Shown here one piece after another: positions 35,494-41,722 of a stretch of DNA of 41,722 nt. Position 1 is the stretch's first letter. Each line of letters begins with the position of its first letter. This DNA is from Actinomycetes bacterium (GTDB taxonomy: Bacteria; Actinomycetota; Thermoleophilia; Gaiellales; Gaiellaceae), in the NCBI GenBank assembly GCA_025964535.1, contig JAOPYX010000003.1, positions 1 through 41,722 on the forward strand, written 5' to 3'. Both the position numbers and the translations under genes were made by a program. Below the pieces are notes generated by a model. The model was not told the DNA's origin and made no database searches. It saw nothing but the letters and a program-made list of their open reading frames with translations.

Positions 35494-38400
35494 ATGTCGC
35501 ACATGCCAGCACCTTCCCGGTCGCCCGGTCGGCGAGCCAGCCTCAGGAGGCTCGCCCTGGTCGGCGCGATGGCGCTCATGACGGTCGGAGGAGCAGGGGC
35601 CGCCGCCGCCGCAACCGGCGGGGTGGGCGCGTCCCTGCCCTACACCGAGCTCCAAGCCGAGAGCGCCGCCACGAACGGCACCGTGATCGGCCCGAGCTAC
35701 ACCTACGGCCAGCTTGCCGACGAGGCGTCCGGCCGCAAGGCGGTGACGCTCTCGGGAACGGGTCAATACGTCGAGTTCACCCTGCCCTCGACGGCCAACT
35801 CGATCGTCTTCCGCTACAGCATCCCGGACACGGCGAGCGGCTCGGTCTACACGGCGCCGATCGCCCTGTACATCAACGGGACGAAGAACCGTGACTTCAC
35901 GCTGACCAACGCGTACAGCTGGTACTACGGCGGCTATCCCTTCACGAACAGCCCGGGGAGCAACCCGCATCACTTCTACGACGAGGTGCACGCGCTGTTG
36001 CCCTCGATGGCTGCCGGGACGAAGGTCCGCCTCCAGGTCGACACGGCGGGCGCGTCGTCGTACACGATCGACTTCGCGGACTTCGAGCAAGTGGCTGCCC
36101 CGATCGCGCAGCCGGGCGGATCGGTGTCGGTGACGACCTACGGCGCGGACGCCGGCGGTGTCAACGACTCCACGTCAGCCTTCAACCAGGCGATCGCGGC
36201 CGCCGGAGCAGGCGGCACGGTCTGGATCCCGCAGGGCACCTTCAAGGTGACCCAGCACGTCATCGTCAACAACGTGACCGTCACGGGCGCGGGCATGTGG
36301 TACGCGAACGTCTCCGGGAACGGCGTGGGCTTCTACGGGAACTACGCACCGTCTCCGAGCTCGGGCGTCCACCTCTCCAACTTCGCCATCACCGGCGATG
36401 TGCAGGAGCGCAACGACGGCGCGCAGGTGAACGGCATCGGCGGTGCGCTCGCCAATTCGACGGTCTCGGACATCTGGATCGAGCACACCAAGGTCGGCGC
36501 GTGGATGGACGGCCCGTTCGACGGGCTGACCTTCACCCGGATGCGGATCCGCGACCAGACGGCGGACGGCGTCAACTTCCACAACGGCATCACGCACTCC
36601 ACCGTGACGCAGAGCGATCTCCGCAACCTCGGCGACGACGGTCTCGCAACGTGGTCCGAGACGAACGCCGACGCGTTCGACACGTTCAGCTTCAACACGG
36701 TTCAGTACCCGATTCTGGCCAACGGGATCGCGATCTACGGCGGTCACGACAACACCGTGAGCGACAACCGGGTCGTCGACGCGGGCCTGACACAGGGCGG
36801 TGGGATCCACGTCGCACAGCGCTTCAACTCGACGCCCCTCGGCCTGACGACGGTGACGCGCAACACGCTGATCCGCGACGGAAGCCTCGACCCGAACTGG
36901 CAGTTCGGCGTCGGCGCGCTCTGGTTCGACGCCCGCGACGCCGCGATGAGCGGCACCGTGAACGTCGACCAGATCGTCATCCAGCAGAGCCCGTACGAGG
37001 CGATCCAGTTCGTCTCCGGCTCGAGCATCACGAACGTGAACATCTCGAACGCGAGCATCGCGAGCGTCGGCACGTTCGTCGTGCAGGAGCAGGTCGGCGG
37101 CTCGGCCAAGTTCACGAACGTCGTCGCCACACAGGTGCTCGGCCCGGCCGGCCAGTACAACTGCGGCGTCGGCTTCACGGTCATCGACGGCGGCGGCAAC
37201 TCCGGCTGGAACACGACCTACTGCGGGCCGTGGCCCACGCCGCCGAACCCGCCTCCCGTGGGCGTCTCGGCAACCCCGACGGGGCTGAGCTTCGGCTCGC
37301 AGACAACGGGGACCACGAGCGGCGCACAGGCGGTCACCGTGACGAACTCGGGCAGCAGCGCAGTCAGCGTGTCCGGTGTGTCGATCACAGGCGACTACGG
37401 GCAGACGAACACCTGCGGGTCGAGCATCGGGGCAGGCGCTTCGTGCACCGTCAGCGTGACGTTCCATCCGACGGCCAACGGCACCCGGACGGGAACGCTC
37501 ACCGTCTCGACGAGTGACCCCAGCGGACCGACGACCGTGAGCCTCACCGGAACGGGCACCGCGCCCGGGCCGGCGCTCTCGGCATCGCCGGCGAGCCTGG
37601 CGTTCGCGTCGACGGTGGTCGGTACGACGACGGCAGCGCAGTCGACGACTCTGTCGAACAACGGGACGTCGACGGCGACGATCAGCTCCATCGCCGCGAG
37701 CGGGGACTTCGCGCAGACGAACAACTGCGGGACGAGCCTCGCGGTCGGAGCCAGCTGCACCATCAACGTGACGTTCACACCGACGGCAGCCGGTGCCCGC
37801 ACCGGTTCGGTCACCGTCACGAGCAACGCCGTGAACACTCCGACGACCATCTCGCTGTCGGGCAGTGGCATCGGCACGACGACGAACGTCGCGCTGAACC
37901 AGCCGACCTCGGCGAGCAGCTCCGTCAACAACGCGCAGACGCCGAACCTCGCAGTCGACGGAAACGCGAGCAGCTACTGGGAAAGCGCGAACGGCAGCTT
38001 CCCGCAGTGGCTGCAGGTCGATCTCGGCTCGGCTCTGTCGATCGGCAAGGTCGTGCTGAAGCTCCCGCCGTCCACGGCGTGGGGCGCACGGACGCAGACG
38101 CTGTCCGTCCAGGGCAGCACGAACGGGACGACGTTCACGACGCTCGTGAACTCGGCGAGCTACACGTTCGACACGGTAACCGGCAACACGGTGACGATCA
38201 CGTTCGCCGCGTCGTCGCAGCGCTACGTCCGGATCAACATCACGGCGAACACCGGTTGGGCGGCCGGCCAGGTCTCCGAGCTGGAGGTGTACCCGGCGGG
38301 CGGTGGCGGTGGCACGAGCGCGACGCTCTCCACCAACCCGTCGAGCCTCACGTTCGGCAGCACGACCGTAGGCGCGACGAGCGCGTCGCAGTCGGTGACG

Positions 38401-39051
38401 GTGACGAACACCGGCAATGCGGCGGCGTCGGTGACGTCGATCGTGGCGAGCGGCGACTTCGCGCAGACGAACACGTGCGGATCGAGCATCGCCGCCGGCG
38501 CCAGCTGCTCCATCACCGTGACCTTCACGCCGACGGCGAGCGGGACTCGCACGGGCTCGGTCACGATCACGAGCAGCGCCGTCAACAGCCCGACGTCGAT
38601 CTCGCTCTCGGGAACCGGCGCGGCGTCCAACACAAATCTCGCACTCGGCAAGACGATGAGCGCGAGTAGCTCGGTAAACGGGGCGCAAACCCCGAACTAC
38701 GCCAACGACAACAACACCAGCTCCTACTGGGAGAGCGCGAACAACACCTTCCCGCAGTGGCTGCAGGTGGATCTCGCTGCATCGACGAGCGTCAGCAGGA
38801 TCGTCGTCACGCTGCCGCCGTCGACGTCTTGGGCAACTCGCACGCAGACACTGAGTGTCTTGGGAAGCATCGACGGAACGACGTTCACCACGGTGGTTGC
38901 ATCGGCCGGGTACACGTTCAATCCCGCGACCGGCAACACGGTGACGATCACGTTCGGCGCAACGAGCCAGCGGTATCTGCGCCTGAACTTCACTGCCAAC
39001 ACCGGCTGGCCCGCCGGCCAGGCGTCGGAGTTCCAGGTGTACACCAGCTAG
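35494..39051 (+). CDS. Large secreted multidomain GH87-like protein with three ASH-type Ig repeats and two discoidin (F5/8 type C) domains
   Basis: ATG at 35494 (ORF track start 35374 probably too early), signal peptide, [30 protein letters not shown]...[34 protein letters not shown]; later [29 protein letters not shown] and [34 protein letters not shown]. Confidence 0.75.
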   Translation: MSHMPAPSRSPGRRASLRRLALVGAMALMTVGGAGAAAAATGGVGASLPYTELQAESAATNGTVIGPSYTYGQLADEASGRKAVTLSGTGQYVEFTLPSTANSIVFRYSIPDTASGSVYTAPIALYINGTKNRDFTLTNAYSWYYGGYPFTNSPGSNPHHFYDEVHALLPSMAAGTKVRLQVDTAGASSYTIDFADFEQVAAPIAQPGGSVSVTTYGADAGGVNDSTSAFNQAIAAAGAGGTVWIPQGTFKVTQHVIVNNVTVTGAGMWYANVSGNGVGFYGNYAPSPSSGVHLSNFAITGDVQERNDGAQVNGIGGALANSTVSDIWIEHTKVGAWMDGPFDGLTFTRMRIRDQTADGVNFHNGITHSTVTQSDLRNLGDDGLATWSETNADAFDTFSFNTVQYPILANGIAIYGGHDNTVSDNRVVDAGLTQGGGIHVAQRFNSTPLGLTTVTRNTLIRDGSLDPNWQFGVGALWFDARDAAMSGTVNVDQIVIQQSPYEAIQFVSGSSITNVNISNASIASVGTFVVQEQVGGSAKFTNVVATQVLGPAGQYNCGVGFTVIDGGGNSGWNTTYCGPWPTPPNPPPVGVSATPTGLSFGSQTTGTTSGAQAVTVTNSGSSAVSVSGVSITGDYGQTNTCGSSIGAGASCTVSVTFHPTANGTRTGTLTVSTSDPSGPTTVSLTGTGTAPGPALSASPASLAFASTVVGTTTAAQSTTLSNNGTSTATISSIAASGDFAQTNNCGTSLAVGASCTINVTFTPTAAGARTGSVTVTSNAVNTPTTISLSGSGIGTTTNVALNQPTSASSSVNNAQTPNLAVDGNASSYWESANGSFPQWLQVDLGSALSIGKVVLKLPPSTAWGARTQTLSVQGSTNGTTFTTLVNSASYTFDTVTGNTVTITFAASSQRYVRINITANTGWAAGQVSELEVYPAGGGGGTSATLSTNPSSLTFGSTTVGATSASQSVTVTNTGNAAASVTSIVASGDFAQTNTCGSSIAAGASCSITVTFTPTASGTRTGSVTITSSAVNSPTSISLSGTGAASNTNLALGKTMSASSSVNGAQTPNYANDNNTSSYWESANNTFPQWLQVDLAASTSVSRIVVTLPPSTSWATRTQTLSVLGSIDGTTFTTVVASAGYTFNPATGNTVTITFGATSQRYLRLNFTANTGWPAGQASEFQVYTS
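37573..39048. repeat. Tandem duplication of an ASH + discoidin module (about 730 bp each)
   Basis: Unit 1 about 37573-38303, unit 2 about 38320-39048; shared stretches such as [13 protein letters not shown].WxxRTQTLSVxGSxxGTTFTT and TGNTVTITF. Confidence 0.8.
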
Positions 39052-39061
39052 GGCTGCAGAA

Positions 39062-39098
39062 CCGTGTCGCCGGGAGCCCCGAGCTCCCGGCGACACGG
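39062..39098 (+). terminator. Long hairpin after the GH87-like gene
   Basis: 16-bp perfect stem CCGTGTCGCCGGGAGC-CCCGA-GCTCCCGGCGACACGG. Confidence 0.65.
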
Positions 39099-39164
39099 GC
39101 CCCACGCCGACTAACAGAGGCGTCCGGTGGGCAGGCTCGACGGAAGCGATATGAGAGCTCTGAG

Positions 39165-39659
39165 ATGATCGAGGTCGTCCGCGGCGACATCACGGAGCAG
39201 GACGTCGACGCGATCGTCAACGCAGCGAATTCGACCCTGCTCGGCGGCGGTGGGGTGGACGGCGCAATCCATCGCGCGGCAGGCCCGACCCTCCTCGCGG
39301 AGTGCCGGCTGCTCGGCGGCTGCGAGACCGGCGACGCGAAGGCGACGGCGGCGGGCAACCTCCCGGCGCGCTATGTCATCCACACCGTCGGCCCGGTGTG
39401 GAGCGGCGGCGGCGAGGGCGAGCCGGAGCTCCTGGCGTCGTGTCATCGCCGCTCGCTCGAGGTGGCCGCGTCGCTCGGCTGCAGAACGGTCGCGTTCCCG
39501 GCGATCTCGACCGGCGCGTACGGCTATCCCGTGGAGCTCGCCGCGCCGGTTGCGATCGCGGCCGTGCGGGCGGCGCAAGGGCCGCCGGTCGAGGTCGTGC
39601 GCTTCGTGCTCCACAGCGCGTGGGATCTCGACGTGTTCCGGCGAGCGGTCGCCAGTTAG
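39165..39659 (+). CDS. Macro domain protein (ADP-ribose/O-acetyl-ADP-ribose processing type)
   Basis: [39 protein letters not shown]...[14 protein letters not shown]. Confidence 0.95.
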   Translation: MIEVVRGDITEQDVDAIVNAANSTLLGGGGVDGAIHRAAGPTLLAECRLLGGCETGDAKATAAGNLPARYVIHTVGPVWSGGGEGEPELLASCHRRSLEVAASLGCRTVAFPAISTGAYGYPVELAAPVAIAAVRAAQGPPVEVVRFVLHSAWDLDVFRRAVAS

Positions 39660-39729
39660 AAGCTCTGAGGACGCCGCAGCGCGTGCACAGCGCGGCCCCG
39701 CGGCCCGTGCTTGTTCTGTTAGAGCTTCT
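39658..39729. terminator. Possible long inverted repeat between convergent genes
   Basis: AGAAGCTCT (39658-39666) and AGAGCTTCT (39721-39729) with GC-rich nested pairing between. Confidence 0.35.
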
Positions 39730-40515
39730 TTAGTCGACCGCGCGTCGGTAGAAGCCGCGCACGCCGATCGCGAGCAGCGCGACGATCGCGAGCGGCATCA
39801 CCGTCAGGCAGATCCACACGGCGATGTGAGGGACGCCGGGGACGAGGGCGGCGCGCAATCCCTCGCTCGCGTAGGTCATCGGATTGGCGGCCGTCACGAT
39901 CTGGAACCAACGCAGCCTGTCGAGCGACGGCCACGGGTACTGGCTGCAGCCGGTGAAGAGGAGCGGCGTGAAGACGAGCGAGAAGACGATGTTGATGCTC
40001 GCGGGCTTGACGGCGGTGCCGAGCACGAGCCCGAGACATGCGCCGAGGACGGAGGCGAGGACGAGCACGGCGAGGAACAGGGGAAGCGCGCTCCAGCGCC
40101 ATGGGATCGAGCCGAGAACGAGGACTCCGATCGGGATCATGAGCACGGTCGCGGCGAGCGCCCGGAGCGTTGCGAAGATGACCTTCTCGGCGGCGACGAG
40201 CCCGGTGTCGATCGGCGCGAGCAGGCGATCCTCGATCTCCTTCGTCCAGCCGAACTCGATCACGAGCGGGAAGGCGAGCGCCTGCATCCCGGTGACCACT
40301 GCCGTCAGTGCGAGCAGGCCGGGGAAGAGCAGATCTGCGTAGCCGGGGCGCGTGTAGCCGAGCGAGCCGAGCACCTTTCCGAAGACGAAGAGCAGGAAGA
40401 GCGGTTGCAGGATCACCTGCGCGAGGAACGCCGGCAGCTCGCGCCAGGTGACGTAGAGGTCGCGTCGCAGGATCGCCAGGAAGGCCGCTGCCTGGTTGTG
40501 ACTCCGCTCGTTCAT
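39730..40515 (-). CDS. ABC-2 type transporter permease (DrrB-like)
   Basis: RRDLYVTWRELPAFLAQVILQPLFLLFVFGKVLG and multiple TM segments. Confidence 0.88.
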   Translation of the reverse strand: MNERSHNQAAAFLAILRRDLYVTWRELPAFLAQVILQPLFLLFVFGKVLGSLGYTRPGYADLLFPGLLALTAVVTGMQALAFPLVIEFGWTKEIEDRLLAPIDTGLVAAEKVIFATLRALAATVLMIPIGVLVLGSIPWRWSALPLFLAVLVLASVLGACLGLVLGTAVKPASINIVFSLVFTPLLFTGCSQYPWPSLDRLRWFQIVTAANPMTYASEGLRAALVPGVPHIAVWICLTVMPLAIVALLAIGVRGFYRRAVD

Positions 40516-41483
40516 CGCAGGGCTCGTCCGGTCAGGCTGATGAAGACGTCCTCGAGGCTGGCATTGCCGACGGTGACGTCGGCGAGGTCGAGACCGCGCT
40601 CGGCGAGAAGCGTGGCCGCAGGCCCGACGAGGAGCGGAGCCTCACGGGAGACGTAGAGCCTGAGGTGCAAGCCGCCGGCTGTTGCGTCGCTCTCGACGCT
40701 TTCGACTCCGGGCAGCGCGCCGAGCGCGTCCACGAGCTCGTCGCGGGACTGTCCGTCGACCGCGCCGGTGCTGAGCTCGAGCGTCGTGCCGCCGGGAAGC
40801 TCGCGCACGAGCGCCTCGGGCGTGTCGATCGCGAGCAGCTTGCCGTGGTCCATGATCGCGACGCGGTCGGAGAGCTCGGCGGCCTCGTTCATGTCGTGCG
40901 TCGTCAGCACGAGCGTGACGCCACGGTCCTTCAGCTCCCGCAGGCGGTCCCAGACGAACAGCCGCGCGGCGGGGTCGAGTCCGGTCGACGGCTCGTCGAG
41001 GAACAGCACCGAGGGCTCGTGCATCAACGCGCGCGCGATCATGATCCGCTGGCCCTGGCCCCCGGAGATGAAGTCCGGCTTGCTGTCGGCGCGGTCGAGC
41101 AGACCGAACTGGTCGAGCAGTGCGTCGGCTCGGCGGCCGCGCTCAGTTGCCGAGACGCCGTGGTAGGCCGCATGGAAGACGAGGTTGTCGCGGATGGAGA
41201 GGGCACGGTCGAGATTGCTGCGCTGCGGCACGACCGCAAAGCGACTGCGCGCGGTGACCGGATCGCGACGGAGGTCGACGCCGGCCACGCGCGCCTCGCC
41301 CGCCGTCGGTCGCGCGCGGGTCGTGAGCATCGCGACCGTCGTCGTCTTGCCGGCTCCGTTCGGCCCGAGCAGGCCGAACACCTCGCCCGCTTCGACGGAG
41401 AAGGAGATCCCGTCGACCGCGTTCACCGGCGCCCGCGGATACCGCTTCACGAGCTCGAGCACCTCGACGCTTGGTGCACTCAC
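40512..41483 (-). CDS. ABC transporter ATP-binding protein (DrrA-like)
   Basis: Walker A GPNGAGKTTT, SGGQGQRIMIARALMHEPSVLFLDEPSTGLDP. Confidence 0.93.
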   Translation of the reverse strand: MSAPSVEVLELVKRYPRAPVNAVDGISFSVEAGEVFGLLGPNGAGKTTTVAMLTTRARPTAGEARVAGVDLRRDPVTARSRFAVVPQRSNLDRALSIRDNLVFHAAYHGVSATERGRRADALLDQFGLLDRADSKPDFISGGQGQRIMIARALMHEPSVLFLDEPSTGLDPAARLFVWDRLRELKDRGVTLVLTTHDMNEAAELSDRVAIMDHGKLLAIDTPEALVRELPGGTTLELSTGAVDGQSRDELVDALGALPGVESVESDATAGGLHLRLYVSREAPLLVGPAATLLAERGLDLADVTVGNASLEDVFISLTGRALR

Positions 41484-41722
41484 CGGGACTCCTCGACGAG
41501 CACGCGCAGTCCCTGAACGAAGTGTGCGCGCGCCTCGGGCTCGAGACGGTCGAGCGCCCGCTTCACCATCGCCACACGCTTCGACGCATGTTCGACGAGC
41601 GGGGCGCGGACATGCTCCGAGACGTTGACGATCGTGCGCCGCCGGTCGCGATCGTCCTCTGTCCGCTCGACGAGGCCGACGCGGCTGAGCTCGTTGACGA
41701 GGAGGCTCGTCGTCGTCGGCGC
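41480..41722 (-). CDS. MarR-family regulator, C-terminal part (truncated by window edge)
   Basis: Reverse-strand APTTTSLLVNELSRVGLVERTEDDRDRRRTIVNVSEHVRAPLVEHASKRVAMVKRALDRL...EESR*; stop overlaps ABC gene GTG. Confidence 0.8.
   Translation of the reverse strand, partial: APTTTSLLVNELSRVGLVERTEDDRDRRRTIVNVSEHVRAPLVEHASKRVAMVKRALDRLEPEARAHFVQGLRVLVEESR

Noticed and set aside
36175-39105. 976-aa minus-strand ORF opposite the large GH87-like gene
   Set aside because: Shadow ORF; its apparent repeats mirror the sense-strand ASH/discoidin duplication

Overview
High-GC (about 65-70%) bacterial chromosomal window with actinobacterial character (possibly Thermoleophilia/Gaiellales-like; this lineage guess is inference only). 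It is densely coding, with no rRNA, tRNA, CRISPR array or transposase recognised. Left part: 3'-portion of lon, an HxlR regulator, an RpoD-family sigma factor, 2-oxoglutarate dehydrogenase E1, an LD-carboxypeptidase, a secreted Pro/His-rich repeat protein, two c-di-GMP turnover proteins (a GGDEF protein, and a GAF/GGDEF/HD-GYP fusion) flanking a UdgX-type uracil-DNA glycosylase, a heterodimeric ABC exporter, a coiled-coil protein, an orphan histidine kinase and an orphan CheW. Centre (22.2-32.8 kb): a compact 12-gene divergent locus. One arm is XRE-cupin regulator, RidA, cupin, TIGR04076-like protein and F420-type LLM oxidoreductase. The other arm is FAD amine/amino-acid oxidase, family 5 SBP, DppBCDF-type transporter and M24 peptidase. 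It looks like an uptake and catabolic system for an unknown peptide or N-substituted amino acid, and is the best candidate for an undescribed system. Right part: two divergent secreted beta-helix proteins resembling GH87 alpha-1,3-glucanases, one with duplicated ASH and discoidin modules, then a macro-domain protein and a MarR/ABC-2 efflux operon. All family calls come from reading motifs by eye; no database search was run.
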